The notes beneath the pieces are model-generated. The model saw only the letters and a list, made by a program, of their open reading frames with translations, made no database searches and was not told the origin of the DNA. The position numbers were made by a program, and so were the translations under genes. This document shows positions 36,853-46,446 of a stretch of DNA of 64,000 bases, piece after piece. Position 1 is the stretch's first letter, and each line of letters starts with the position of its first letter. The stretch is taken from the NCBI RefSeq assembly GCF_001890765.1, contig NZ_KV878783.1, positions 1,781,548 through 1,845,547 of the forward strand, given 5' to 3'. This DNA is from Spirulina major PCC 6313 (GTDB lineage: Bacteria; Cyanobacteriota; Cyanobacteriia; Cyanobacteriales; Spirulinaceae).

Positions 36853-37285
36853 AGGTAGTCAAAAATCATAAAAGTGGATAGCGTTTGACGGTAGATTGCC
36901 TGATGAGAATGTTTAGAAACGTTTGGTTCGTGACCCAATCTCAGCAATACTTCAGAACAGTTAGGGATCACGCATCCTGTTGCTGTGCCTTAAGCTGAGT
37001 TAAACGTTCCATACGGCTCTTGGTTAGAACCATAGTGATTCCGCCTGAATACAACCGTTTTGTTGTGCGATTCTCAGGCAAAAAACACATTGCAAATTGG
37101 GTCAAAATTCAGGTTTTCGGTCTAAGTTCTATTATCCCTATTTGTTTTTTAATTACTTTGGCCTCAGGCGCAAAAAACTTAGCTTCAGGCGCGACTTTTT
37201 GGGTGTGAGGATTGATCTGAAGGAAAGCTGCGATCGCGTTTAACAGGATCACACGGGTTGAGACGGGGTACTGAATCGTATCATC
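36853..37285. other. Intergenic stretch, nothing firm
   Basis: It holds the promoter side of the LTxxQ-like gene. A short + strand frame (37020-37208) has no ribosome-binding site and no domain. Two near copies of CTTCAGGCGC/CCTCAGGCGC are visible around 37160-37190. I see no RNA gene. Confidence 0.4.
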
Positions 37286-37401
37286 GGGGAACGAGTGGTG
37301 TTAAATCTGGTGATGCACCTCAGCGGTCGCGACGGTGGCCTATCCCACTAGCCAGGGCAGTGCGGTGAATCATCGCCTAGGGTTGGATGATGCGGTGAGG
37401 G
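37286..37401 (+). pseudogene. nadC: Decayed internal fragment of nadC
   Basis: The + strand translation gives GERVVLNLVMHLSG, then after a break AVNHRLGLDDAVRV. These match two parts of the intact nadC (GERVALNLVMRLSG and ATNHRMGLDDAVML), with the sequence between them deleted and the frame broken. No start or end is present. It borders the stop of the DUF445 gene. Confidence 0.82.
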
Positions 37402-37404
37402 TGA

Positions 37405-38634
37405 TTAGCGGAGGAGGAGCCAGGCGGATTGGAGGCTACCGATGACGAGGCCGAGGATGCCGCCCAGATTGACGATCGCTTGCAGTTCACTTTTAACAAT
37501 GCCCTGCACAGCGGCTTCTAACTCGGCGGCGGATGTGGCCATGACGCGCTCAGAAATCACCTGATCGAGGGCCAGGATGGGGAGGATTTTGGCCACGAGG
37601 ATTTCGAGTTCTTCTTCGAGGTAGCGTTCGAGGAGGAGGGCGAGTTCCCAACTGACGGTTTTGAGGGAGGTGTTGAGCACTTCCGAATCCCGCAAGCGTT
37701 TGAGCAAGATTTTCGCGAGGCCGTCCCAATCCACCGATGCGCCCAACTGTTCGAGGAGGTCGCCCCCTTTATCGCGGACGTAGGCGCGGATGCTTTCGCG
37801 GGTGGTTTTGCGCAGTTGGCGGACGGTGCTTAAGGGCAGGTTTTGGAGGGAAATATTTTGCAGCCAAAACCGGATGCGATCGCGCACTTCAAGGGACAAT
37901 ACCAATTCTTTTAACCGGGCATTGGTGATTTCTTTTTCATCTAAACAAAACGTCCGCAACCGCACTAACGAATTGCGCACCCCAAATAAATTCGCCATCA
38001 CCCAAGTCGTGCCGCTGGTTTTTTCCCGTAGCCCTTCATCGATGATTTGGATATTGCGATCGGTGAGGAAATCAATCAAGGCTTGGCGGAGGACATCGGG
38101 CGGCAACACCACCTGCAAGAGCCAATCGGCGAGTTGGCGGGATTGGCTGTCGGTGAGTTGGAATTCCAACACCACTTGATCGAAAATATAGTTAATTTGC
38201 TCGGCTAAAAAATCTTCACGACGGGCCAAAACGCGCAGAATACGCGGCAACGAACCACTAAATAAATCCCGCAAAATATTGGCGAGAATGGTGGCGGTTT
38301 TTTGTTCTTGTTCGGCTTGGACTTGTTTGAGGGCCAGTTGCAAAAACCAGAGGAGAGCCTCTTGGACGCGCTCTTTTTGGAGCAGGCGTTTGGTGAGGCG
38401 TTGGAGTTCGCCGGGGGTGAGGAGTGACCCCATGATCGTGTCAGAAACGCGCCGGGCGAGGCGTTCTTGGTTGCGGGGAATCAGGCCGGGGGTGAAGGGC
38501 AGTCGCCATTTGCCGATGTAGATCGCCTGGTAGGGGCGAAAGAGCATTTGGATGGCTAGATCGTTGGTGAAGTAACCAATGATGCCGCCCGCAATGGGTG
38601 GAATCAACGCAAGCCAGAGGGTTTCAGGTTCCAC
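37405..38634 (-). CDS. DUF445-family membrane protein
   Basis: A 409-aa protein with an N-terminal membrane helix containing [24 protein letters not shown], the hallmark of DUF445, followed by [17 protein letters not shown] long helical, charged domain fills the middle, and the C-terminal region ([23 protein letters not shown]) ends in a helix. The role of the family is unknown. I favour the GTG at 38634 as start, which places the helix next to the N terminus; a TTG at 38673 would add 13 unlikely residues (including four Cys). Confidence 0.85.
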   Translation of the reverse strand: MEPETLWLALIPPIAGGIIGYFTNDLAIQMLFRPYQAIYIGKWRLPFTPGLIPRNQERLARRVSDTIMGSLLTPGELQRLTKRLLQKERVQEALLWFLQLALKQVQAEQEQKTATILANILRDLFSGSLPRILRVLARREDFLAEQINYIFDQVVLEFQLTDSQSRQLADWLLQVVLPPDVLRQALIDFLTDRNIQIIDEGLREKTSGTTWVMANLFGVRNSLVRLRTFCLDEKEITNARLKELVLSLEVRDRIRFWLQNISLQNLPLSTVRQLRKTTRESIRAYVRDKGGDLLEQLGASVDWDGLAKILLKRLRDSEVLNTSLKTVSWELALLLERYLEEELEILVAKILPILALDQVISERVMATSAAELEAAVQGIVKSELQAIVNLGGILGLVIGSLQSAWLLLR

Positions 38635-38774
38635 AAGTCCAAAAAGTAAGCAGCAAGGGGGGCATCGGGCCAAGGGTCGAGAATGACGCGGTTGGGGGAT
38701 GCGATCGCTAGTGGGGAGGTGATGGAGTTGAGGGCGATCGCCGCTTGATCAAGCCAGGGAATGGCCGCAGCCTC

Positions 38775-39491
38775 TTAACGATTGTACGCTGTTTGGACAA
38801 CGAGCACCCCCATCATCCCCCCAAAGAGGGGGTAATGGGCGGCGGTGGGGAAACCGGCTTGGTGGGCGAGGGCGATCTGTTCGCGGCCGGTGGGGAATTT
38901 TTCGACACTGGGGGCGATGTAGGCGTAGTCGTCGGTGAGGTCGAAGCGGGTGGCGGTGGGAAGAACGACGTGATCCAGATACCAGGTTTGGAATTGGCGC
39001 ACCCAGGGATGTTCCGGACGGTGAAAGTCGAGGATGGCCGCTTTGCCGCCGGGCTTGAGGACGCGGTGGAGTTCCCGGAGGGCGCGGGGAATGTCGGTGA
39101 CATTGCGCAGACCATAGCCCATGGTGGCGCAGTCGAAGGCATCGGCATCGCAGGGGATGGCGAGGGCATCGCCTTCGCGCCATTGGAGGGTGTGGGTGCG
39201 ATGGGGCAATCGTGCCTGAGCGCGTTGGGTGGCGGTGTTGAGTTGAGCAACTGAAAAATCAATGCCCCACACTTCCCCCTGAGGGCCGACGGCATCGGCG
39301 AGGAGAAGGGCAAGATCGCCACTGCCACAACAGAGATCTAAGGCGCGATCGCCCCGCCGGGGTTCGGCCCACTGCACTGCCATTTTTTTCCAGACTCGAT
39401 GTAGTCCCCAACTCAGTTGTTCGTTGAGGTCGTCGTAGACCGGGGCAATACGGTCAAACAGATCGCGGATACTCTGGGCAGTGGCGGTCAT
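38775..39491 (-). CDS. menG: MenG/UbiE quinone C-methyltransferase
   Basis: A 238-aa SAM-dependent methyltransferase. Motifs: FDRIAPVYDDLNEQLSWGLHR at the start, DLCCGSGDLALLL (motif I), the WREGDALAIPCDADAFD segment, MGYGLRNVTDIPRALRELHRVLKPGG and AILDFHRPEHP. In cyanobacteria this protein methylates 2-phytyl-1,4-naphthoquinone in phylloquinone synthesis for photosystem I. Length is normal. It lies alone upstream of the DUF445 gene on the same strand. Confidence 0.93.
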   Translation of the reverse strand: MTATAQSIRDLFDRIAPVYDDLNEQLSWGLHRVWKKMAVQWAEPRRGDRALDLCCGSGDLALLLADAVGPQGEVWGIDFSVAQLNTATQRAQARLPHRTHTLQWREGDALAIPCDADAFDCATMGYGLRNVTDIPRALRELHRVLKPGGKAAILDFHRPEHPWVRQFQTWYLDHVVLPTATRFDLTDDYAYIAPSVEKFPTGREQIALAHQAGFPTAAHYPLFGGMMGVLVVQTAYNR

Positions 39492-39532
39492 AGATGCACG
39501 GGAAACAGGGCAAAATCAAACGGTTTCAGGCC

Positions 39533-40456
39533 TTAGGAGGCTGCGGCCAAGGCTAACACCGTCTGTTGGGCAGCGAGGTGGATCAGGTGAATTTCCTCTT
39601 CGCTGGGTTTGGGCGATCGCCCCCATTGCAACGACAACACCGCTAAGAGTTGATCGCGATAATGGAGGGGCAACACCAGATGGAGTTGTAACCCCGTCTC
39701 TTGGTAGGGTGTACCCTCTGGGGGCGGCGTGCTGGGGGAATTGACCCAGACTTGGGTTTTACCGCTAGCGATCGCCGTTTGCACCAGGGGATCACTGTCA
39801 ATGGCAACGGGTTGATCGTGGCGACCTTCCGCCCCTCCCAATTGACCCGCCTGCACCTGACGCACCACACAACCATCGGCCGAAAAGCTTTCGCCGAGAG
39901 CCGCCGCCAAGGGGTCGAGGCACTGAGCGAATTCCATCGCGGATTGGGACACATCCGCGATGATCGAGAGCAATTTAGCTTGTTCTTCGGCGCGTTGGAG
40001 TTGTTCCGTGCGCTGTTTGAGCAGGTCGTAGGTTTCCGCCGCCCGATCAACAACCACCTTCAGTTCGTTGGGGTCCCAGGGTTTGGTGATGTATTTATAA
40101 ACCTGCCCGGAGTTGATCGCATCGACGAGATCTTCCACGTCGGTAAAACCCGTGAGAATAATCCGCACGGTGTCCGGGAAATCCGGCACGGTTTTACTGA
40201 GAAATTCTGTTCCTTTCATCTCTGGCATGCGCTGATCCGAGATGATGACAGCCACTTCTCCTTCTTCGGACAGAACCTCTAAGGCACTGATGCCACTGTC
40301 GGCTTTAAAGACCCGAAAATCACGCCGAAAGGTGCGATAGAGCAGATCAAGATTATCTGGCTCGTCATCAACAACAAGCATTTTGGGTTTCTTTTTACGA
40401 TCCATACTGGTTATCTGGCGTGTAACATCATCAAGGCCGGCGAGCAAGGTATTCAT
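39533..40456 (-). CDS. Response regulator with C-terminal GAF-like domain
   Basis: A 307-aa protein. The receiver domain (about residues 25-140) has the acidic pair in LVVDDEPDNLDLL, the phosphoacceptor Asp in VIISDQRMPEM, the Thr of ILTGFTD and Lys of YITKPWDP. A short coiled linker leads to a GAF-like domain (about 175-305) with LVLPLHYRDQLLAVLSLQWG. It may pass a phosphorylation signal to a partner. Start at ATG 40456 is preferred over the upstream GTG; an internal Met (40405) is also possible. Confidence 0.85.
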   Translation of the reverse strand: MNTLLAGLDDVTRQITSMDRKKKPKMLVVDDEPDNLDLLYRTFRRDFRVFKADSGISALEVLSEEGEVAVIISDQRMPEMKGTEFLSKTVPDFPDTVRIILTGFTDVEDLVDAINSGQVYKYITKPWDPNELKVVVDRAAETYDLLKQRTEQLQRAEEQAKLLSIIADVSQSAMEFAQCLDPLAAALGESFSADGCVVRQVQAGQLGGAEGRHDQPVAIDSDPLVQTAIASGKTQVWVNSPSTPPPEGTPYQETGLQLHLVLPLHYRDQLLAVLSLQWGRSPKPSEEEIHLIHLAAQQTVLALAAAS

Positions 40457-40574
40457 AAATTGATACACAACACCATCAGAGGTCAGACTGTGTGAATCTT
40501 GGTTTCACAGTTCAAAACCATCAACACAATCAGTCTTGGAACAGCATTCGCTTTTATTCAGATTACACCGGATC

Positions 40575-42182
40575 TTACGGTGAGGTTTTGCTTTTCTGGG
40601 AAATCTCATGACATTGATAGCGTTGATAGGGAAAGCCAATCCGATAAAAGTGGAGTGGATCAATCTGACAGTCTTGATCCTGTCGGAGGCGCACGGTTTC
40701 CGGAAAAGCATCATCGAGATATCCGGGCGCAATCATCCACAGAGCATGGGGGGCGATCGCTAATTCCGCCGGGGACAGCGTTGCGAGGCGTTGCCACACG
40801 GGGTCATAGCCCTCAGCGTAGCTCAAGAGAGTGAAGGCGGCGGGTTGATCGGGGGGACGTTCGGCGGCGAAGGCGAGGCCGTAACTCAATCCGACGGCCA
40901 TTTCTAAGGTGTTTTGATAGGCCATGACGACGAGGATGGGGGCGCGATCGCGATTAAACTGCGCTGCCACCTCCGCCGGGGCATAGGGTTTCTGTAACGC
41001 CAAATCAAACACCACACCCAAGCTACTGACAATCAAAACCCCCGCCCAAAAACAACGCCACCGCACCCGCTGCACCGACCACACCGCCCCCAACAGCGCA
41101 CAGACCGCCGGAAAATACACAAAGTGATAGCGGGGCGCGATGCTGATATCTTTCCCCAACCCGTAAATCAAGAAAAAATACTCCACCACCACGATCGCCA
41201 CCACCGTCGTCAGGGTGAAGCGCGTCACCGACGGGCCAAGCCGTCGCCACCCCTGGATCATCTGTCGGATCAGCAGGATCACGAGAACGAGGGTAAGGAG
41301 ACCGAGGCCAATTTGTAGCGATCGCGGTTGGCCCTCAATGGGCGGCACAAACAGCATCACAATCCACCCCACCAGGGTTTGACCCAGGGGCGCAAGACCC
41401 GCCGGGGGCGAGAGCCAGCCGGTTTTTGGGCTGTTGATATGTTGAAGGAGAACGGGGAGCCAGGGGAGAAAAAAACCGAAGGGCAGGCTAAACAGGAGGA
41501 GATTGCGCCCTAGGTTGCCAGGGGAAATGGGGGGGCGATCGCGCCTCAAAAAGAGCAGCAACGTCACCCCCTGGGCCAACACCGCCAGGGCACAAAAATA
41601 ATGACTATAGATCGCCCCGCAACTGATTCCCCCCCACAGCACCCAGAGCCAGGGGCGTTGGCGTTTGTGCTGGAGATCGTGGTGAATTTGGACTTGGGCG
41701 GTGAGGGCGATCGTGAGTAGCGCCATGGGCAGGGTGTAGTGCCGCGCTTCTTGGGAGAGGTACACCGCAAAGGGAGACAGGGCCATCAACCCCGCCCCGG
41801 TTAACGCCGCCGATCGCGAAAATCCGACCCGATTTAACCCATAGAGTGCCACAATCCCCACCATCCCCCACAGCACCGCAAAACTCCGCGTCGCCACGGC
41901 AAGGGATGCCTGGGGAATCCAACCGAGCCAGGTATGGAGGAGACAGAAAAAGAGGGGCGGATGGGTGGATTGGGTGGCGAGATGGTGGGCGATCGCAGGG
42001 CAATCGGCGGCAGCATTGAACTGAAACAGCAGTGGTAGCGCCGCCACGGGTAACACTTGCTCCGTCGGGATTGCTTCAAACCCCAAACCGAGGCCGAAAA
42101 TACTGGTGATCACCTCATCCACCCACAGGGGTTTGAGATCGAGGCAGAGCAGGCGCAAGCCCAGACCCACCGCCACGATCAC
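40575..42182 (-). CDS. GT39/ArnT-like membrane glycosyltransferase
   Basis: A roughly 535-aa membrane protein with about 10-12 hydrophobic helices. The first loop has the acidic LKPLWVDEVIT motif, typical of lipid-linked-sugar glycosyltransferases of the PMT/ArnT clan, and HPPLFFCLLHTWL follows. The sugar donor and acceptor are unknown; transfer to a lipid or surface glycan is likely. The open frame extends upstream to 42419, but that part is an out-of-frame reading of ccmO, so the real start must be near 42182 (GTG) or another non-ATG codon. It lies 23 bases after the ccmO stop. Confidence 0.8.
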   Translation of the reverse strand: MIVAVGLGLRLLCLDLKPLWVDEVITSIFGLGLGFEAIPTEQVLPVAALPLLFQFNAAADCPAIAHHLATQSTHPPLFFCLLHTWLGWIPQASLAVATRSFAVLWGMVGIVALYGLNRVGFSRSAALTGAGLMALSPFAVYLSQEARHYTLPMALLTIALTAQVQIHHDLQHKRQRPWLWVLWGGISCGAIYSHYFCALAVLAQGVTLLLFLRRDRPPISPGNLGRNLLLFSLPFGFFLPWLPVLLQHINSPKTGWLSPPAGLAPLGQTLVGWIVMLFVPPIEGQPRSLQIGLGLLTLVLVILLIRQMIQGWRRLGPSVTRFTLTTVVAIVVVEYFFLIYGLGKDISIAPRYHFVYFPAVCALLGAVWSVQRVRWRCFWAGVLIVSSLGVVFDLALQKPYAPAEVAAQFNRDRAPILVVMAYQNTLEMAVGLSYGLAFAAERPPDQPAAFTLLSYAEGYDPVWQRLATLSPAELAIAPHALWMIAPGYLDDAFPETVRLRQDQDCQIDPLHFYRIGFPYQRYQCHEISQKSKTSP

Positions 42183-42204
42183 GAGGAGTGCGATCGCCTC
42201 TGAT

Positions 42205-43056
42205 TTAGTCGAGTTCTTCAGGTTCAGCTTCAGGAATCGCTTCAAGGTTTTCCAAAGGCAACGCAGATTTTTCGAGGCGACGCAGGGGCACTTTTTCCAG
42301 TTCCGGCAAGGCAATCCGGGATTTTTCGTGCTGTTGTTTGTCGCGGGGCAGGAGGTTCGGCAGGGGTTCGGGCTTGTCGAGCCAGAAGTCTGCGATCGGC
42401 AGGGTTTTTTCCAAATCATCCAACGGACGAGGAATCACCATCACCGCGCTAAACTCACCGATTCGCTCCGCCTCGTGCATCCCCACATCCACCGCCACCG
42501 CCACATTCGCCACCGTGCCGCGAATCAACGCCGTACACAGACCATCGCCAATTTTTTCATAGCCCGCCAAATGCACATCAGCGGCTTTCAACATCGCATC
42601 ACAGGCTCCCACCAACGCCGGAAACCCCCGCGTTTCTAGCAACCCCAAGGATTGATTACTGAGGCGACTATGGCCACGTTGTTCCTGTTCGAGTTCAAAA
42701 TATTTCGAGCCAATGGGAAAGACGGCTTCAAGGTTGGGCATGGGACGCGCCAAGACCATTTTGGAGACCAATTGCCCGAATTGATCCGCCGTTCGTGCTC
42801 CTTCTTCGACGGCGAGGCGCACATCGGCGGTTTTGCCCCGAATAATCGCGGTACAGTAGCCGCCGCCGATGTTTTCATAGCCGACGAGGGTCACGCCTGC
42901 GGACTTGAGCATCATGTCTGCTGTGCCGACGATCGCCGGAAAGCTGCGGGTGGAAACCAAGCCGAGGGCACTTTCAGTAATCACCCGGCGACGGGGTTGC
43001 AGCGGAGGCGCGGTGCGGGTGTTTACCAACCGGGACTTGATTTCAATTTGGGACAT
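42205..43056 (-). CDS. ccmO: Carboxysome shell protein CcmO (tandem BMC)
   Basis: A 283-aa protein with two bacterial-microcompartment domains in a row: residues about 27-110 (ALGLVSTRSFPAIVGTADMML, GYENIGGGYCTAIIRG) and about 134-218 (SLGLLETRGFPALVGACDAML, GYEKIGDGLCTALIRG). Tandem BMC layout identifies CcmO, needed to assemble the beta-carboxysome shell. The C-terminal 60 residues are charged and Leu/Pro/Glu rich. ccmK, ccmL, ccmM and ccmN are not near it; stand-alone ccmO is known in cyanobacteria. The gene points to a beta-cyanobacterium. Confidence 0.92.
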   Translation of the reverse strand: MSQIEIKSRLVNTRTAPPLQPRRRVITESALGLVSTRSFPAIVGTADMMLKSAGVTLVGYENIGGGYCTAIIRGKTADVRLAVEEGARTADQFGQLVSKMVLARPMPNLEAVFPIGSKYFELEQEQRGHSRLSNQSLGLLETRGFPALVGACDAMLKAADVHLAGYEKIGDGLCTALIRGTVANVAVAVDVGMHEAERIGEFSAVMVIPRPLDDLEKTLPIADFWLDKPEPLPNLLPRDKQQHEKSRIALPELEKVPLRRLEKSALPLENLEAIPEAEPEELD

Positions 43057-43237
43057 TGAGACTTACCTATGGGTTGCGACGCGAGGGCGGGCATTGTGGG
43101 GTTTACCCACCCCTAGTGTATCCCGTTCGGTTCGGGCTGCGTTGAGGAAATCTAATCGAGGGGATTAAGTTTTTTGGGGGTGTTTTAGGATAGGGCGGGG
43201 AAATAGGGGATATTAGGATTGGTTTTGGTTCCAAGCG

Positions 43238-43921
43238 ATGAAGGTCATGACAGAATCGGCAATCTTGCAAACGGTGGCGGACTCCCTCGGTTTTATTTCG
43301 CCTCCGGTTGATCCGGCGGCGTTGGTGCTGCCGCAGCCGCTGAAGTTGGGGGTGTTGGCATCGGGGAGTGGGAGTAATTTTGGGGCGATCGCAGCCGCAA
43401 TTCACGATCACACCCTCAACGCCAAAATTCAGGTCTTGATCTACAACAACCCGAAAGCAACGGCCAAGGAACGAGCCGCACAATTTGACATTCCGGCGGT
43501 GCTCCTGAACCATCGCCACTACGACAGCCGCGAGGCGTTAGATGATGCGATCGTGACCACCCTCAAAGCCCATGGTGTGGACTGGGTGGTAATGGCGGGC
43601 TGGATGCGCATTGTCACGTCAGTATTGATCGATGCCTTCCCCGATCGCGTCCTCAACATTCACCCCAGCTTGCTCCCCAGTTTTCCCGGCATCCACGGCG
43701 TTGAACAAGCCCTCGCCGCTGGGGTGAAGGTAACCGGCTGCACGGTTCACATCGCCCATCTCGCCGTGGATAGCGGGCCGATCATCATGCAAGCCGCTGT
43801 CCCCATCCTCCCCGACGACACCGCCGACAGCCTCCACGCCCGCATCCAAGTCCAAGAACACCGCATCTATCCCCAAGCGATCGCCCTCGCCGCCCACCTT
43901 GCCCAATCCACAACGGAATAA
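43238..43921 (+). CDS. purN: Phosphoribosylglycinamide formyltransferase
   Basis: A 227-aa enzyme that formylates GAR with 10-formyl-tetrahydrofolate in purine synthesis. The core starts LGVLASGSGSNFGAI at about residue 36, after a 30-residue N-terminal extension. The active-site Asn and His lie in LNIHPSLLPSFPG and the substrate loop in GCTVHIAHLAVDSGPI, with the catalytic Asp nearby. It stands alone, divergent from ccmO. Confidence 0.95.
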   Translation: MKVMTESAILQTVADSLGFISPPVDPAALVLPQPLKLGVLASGSGSNFGAIAAAIHDHTLNAKIQVLIYNNPKATAKERAAQFDIPAVLLNHRHYDSREALDDAIVTTLKAHGVDWVVMAGWMRIVTSVLIDAFPDRVLNIHPSLLPSFPGIHGVEQALAAGVKVTGCTVHIAHLAVDSGPIIMQAAVPILPDDTADSLHARIQVQEHRIYPQAIALAAHLAQSTTE

Positions 43922-44032
43922 GCGCAAAGCTCAGGACAAACAAGCCTTTAAAGCCCCTCTCCCAGCGGGCTATTATACATATCCTTCCAATGTTGACCTA
44001 GCCTGCGATTGATCCCCGTTCTCCGTCAGGGC

Positions 44033-44094
44033 AGCGAGCTAGAAGCTCGCACTACAGAGGATTTCAGGTAGGGTACTGTGAGCCTCTGGCTCAC
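44033..44094. repeat. Inverted copies of both hairpin repeat families
   Basis: 44033-44055 is the inverse complement of the GCGAGCT hairpin unit at 30445 and in the csaB array. 44078-44094 is a GTGAGCC-TCT-GGCTCAC hairpin, the other family of the array, also inverted. Their joint presence here suggests the two travel or spread together. Confidence 0.8.
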
Positions 44095-44177
44095 GTATAC
44101 CCGCTCCAGACTAGCAACTTGGCTTGTGGATCAGCAGTAGCCCAGCAGGAGAGGGGTTTGGGGTGAGGGTATTCAAC

Positions 44178-45125
44178 CTAGGATGATTCTTTCCCTAAGG
44201 CTCCCGGTGCGCCCGTGAGGGTCTTTTTCGGGGAACAGGTGATGATCATAATCGCCAGGGTGAGGACGTAGGGCGCAGCATTGAAGAGGTAATAAAACGA
44301 ATCAACGCCGACGGATTGCAGCGCTGGGCCCAGGGCCTGCGCCCCGCCAAACAACAGGGATGCATAGAGACATTGCACCGGATTCCACCGCGCAAAAATC
44401 ACCAACGCCACCGCCATCAACCCTTGACCACTGGAAATTAATTCCGTCCACACCCCCGGATAGTAGAGGGAGAGGGACGCGCCACCAATGCCCGCGAGGA
44501 AACTCCCCCCGACAATACTCAGCATCCGCACTTTGAAGATCGAGACCCCCATGGCGCGGGCGGCTTCCGGGGCATCTCCCACCGCACGGATCAGCAGGCC
44601 CCAGCGGGTGGATTTAAAAAACCACTGCATGGCGGGGGCGAGGATGACCCCAAAGATAAAGAGGGGGCTGATTCTTAAGGCGGCTTGGATGGCGGGAACA
44701 TCGCTCCAAGCACCGAGGTTGAGGGTAGGAATTTGGGGGGCGACGGGTTGAATGAAGGGTTTACCGAAGAAAAAGGCGATGCCGCTGCCGAAAATAATCA
44801 TGGCGATGCCGACGGCCACATCATTAACGCGCCGTTGTTGGGAGAGCCAACCGTGGATCGCACCGAGCACCATCCCGGCTAAACCGGCCACCAGCACCCC
44901 CAGAAACGGAGCCATGACATCCCCGACGGCCTCGCGGCTGAGATAGGAGACAGCGTAGGCGCTCATGGCTCCGGTGAGGAGGGTTCCTTCGAGGCCGAGG
45001 TTGATTTTGCCGCTTTTTTCCGTGAGGCATTCGCCTAAGCTGACGAAGAGAAAGGGTGTGCCGCCGCGCATGGTTCCGGCTGCGATCGCTAAGGGAACAC
45101 CCCACCAGCCCAATGCATCCGCCAT
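44178..45125 (-). CDS. Nucleoside-type ABC transporter permease (NupQ-like)
   Basis: A 315-aa membrane permease with about eight helices. The N-terminal segment (LTEKSGKINLGLEGTLLTGA) and GIAMIIFGSGIAFFFGKP are typical of the BmpA-type uptake family that carries nucleosides; TTG-ATG choice is uncertain but ATG 45125 is adequate. The partner permease gene ends 62 bases upstream. Together they would form the membrane part of one importer. The ATPase and the lipoprotein are not in the window. Confidence 0.82.
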   Translation of the reverse strand: MADALGWWGVPLAIAAGTMRGGTPFLFVSLGECLTEKSGKINLGLEGTLLTGAMSAYAVSYLSREAVGDVMAPFLGVLVAGLAGMVLGAIHGWLSQQRRVNDVAVGIAMIIFGSGIAFFFGKPFIQPVAPQIPTLNLGAWSDVPAIQAALRISPLFIFGVILAPAMQWFFKSTRWGLLIRAVGDAPEAARAMGVSIFKVRMLSIVGGSFLAGIGGASLSLYYPGVWTELISSGQGLMAVALVIFARWNPVQCLYASLLFGGAQALGPALQSVGVDSFYYLFNAAPYVLTLAIMIITCSPKKTLTGAPGALGKESS

Positions 45126-45187
45126 AGTCTAAATCTCCTCTGTGGGTGAACGATGAATAGGATAAAGCCGAATGGATATGGGAGGAA

Positions 45188-46252
45188 CTAGGCGGACGGA
45201 GGCGCTAATTCGCTTTTCGGTTGGAGGGCGGGAATTTTGCCGTAGAGGGATTCGCTATAGAGGACGCAGAGAAACACGAGACCCTGAAAGAGGAGCACGG
45301 TGGCATCGGGTAAACCGTGCGATCGCTGCAAAATCCCGCCACTGGCCAGAATCCCACCCAACAATATTGAGACGATTGCCGCTGCGAGGGGGTTATGTCG
45401 CGCCACAAAGGCCACCAGAATCCCGCCGTACCCATAGCCCACATTCAGGGATTCATTGGCCCGCCCATGCACCGCCGCCACTTCCACCATCCCCGCCAAC
45501 CCGGCACAGGACCCCGCCAGAAAACAAATGGCCAGGGTGAGTTGTCCCACTGGCAACCCGGCAATTCTGGCGGCGCGAATGTTGCCGCCAGCGGTACGGG
45601 CGGCAAACCCGAAGGTGGTGCGCTGAATCAAAATATAGGCAATGATGCAGGCAACGATACCGTAGATTAACCCGAAGTGAATCCGCGTGCCGGGAATATC
45701 ACCGAGGCGGTTGAGGTCGTCGAGGGGAAAACTAGAGGGTTTATTCAAGGACGAGGGATCGCGCATTGGCCCGCCCACGAGGTGATTGAGGAGGGCGATC
45801 GCAATATAGTTCATCAACAAACTACTGATCGTCTCATTCACCCCTCGCCAATGGCGCAGCGCCCCCACGATCGCAATCCATGCCCCGCCAAACACCATGC
45901 CTAATAACGCCATGGCAATTTGCACAATGAACGGCGGCGCACTGGTTCCCATCGCTAACCCGGCAATGATCGCCCCCACACCGCCCATCACCAAGGCTCC
46001 TTCGTTACCAATGATCACTAACCCCAACCGGGCCGGCAGTGCGGTACAAAGCGCACTCAACATCAACGGCGCAGCCCGAATTAAGGTGTTTTGCCAAGAA
46101 CTCCACTGCCCAAACGCCGCCTTATAAATGGAGCCATAGACCCCAAAGGGATTTGCCCCCGCCGCCAGGCAAAACACCCCAAATAAAAACAACGCCACAA
46201 TAATCGCGCCCATCGGCAGCAGAATAGCTTCAAAGGATTTGCGGGTCAGCAT
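45188..46252 (-). CDS. Nucleoside-type ABC transporter permease (NupP-like)
   Basis: A 354-aa membrane permease with about nine helices. Motifs of the group are visible: LIRAAPLMLSALCTALPARLGLVIIGNEGALVMGGVGA and NETISSLLMNYIAIALLNHLV. It is followed 62 bases later by the second permease, so they form an operon. In relatives such as the NupNOPQ system of lactic bacteria the pair imports nucleosides; the substrate in cyanobacteria is not established. Confidence 0.82.
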   Translation of the reverse strand: MLTRKSFEAILLPMGAIIVALFLFGVFCLAAGANPFGVYGSIYKAAFGQWSSWQNTLIRAAPLMLSALCTALPARLGLVIIGNEGALVMGGVGAIIAGLAMGTSAPPFIVQIAMALLGMVFGGAWIAIVGALRHWRGVNETISSLLMNYIAIALLNHLVGGPMRDPSSLNKPSSFPLDDLNRLGDIPGTRIHFGLIYGIVACIIAYILIQRTTFGFAARTAGGNIRAARIAGLPVGQLTLAICFLAGSCAGLAGMVEVAAVHGRANESLNVGYGYGGILVAFVARHNPLAAAIVSILLGGILASGGILQRSHGLPDATVLLFQGLVFLCVLYSESLYGKIPALQPKSELAPPSA

Positions 46253-46446
46253 AGGGCAGAATAGCGTCAGGATTTAAGCTCGGTTCACTATAAAGGGGAT
46301 TGACGGGCAAAACTGTCCTTATTTTGACCAATTTGCTAATCCCTGGCCGCATTGTAAAGAGTTTCGTGACCCCTTACCCCTTCTCTTCGCAACAGGGAAT
46401 TAATGCCCTTGCTGGGCGGTGACGTGAGGGGGCACAGGATTTCGGA

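Noticed and set aside
37020-37208. 62-codon + strand frame before the nadC relic
   Set aside because: No ribosome-binding site, no family pattern, and an odd mix of hydrophobic and basic stretches.
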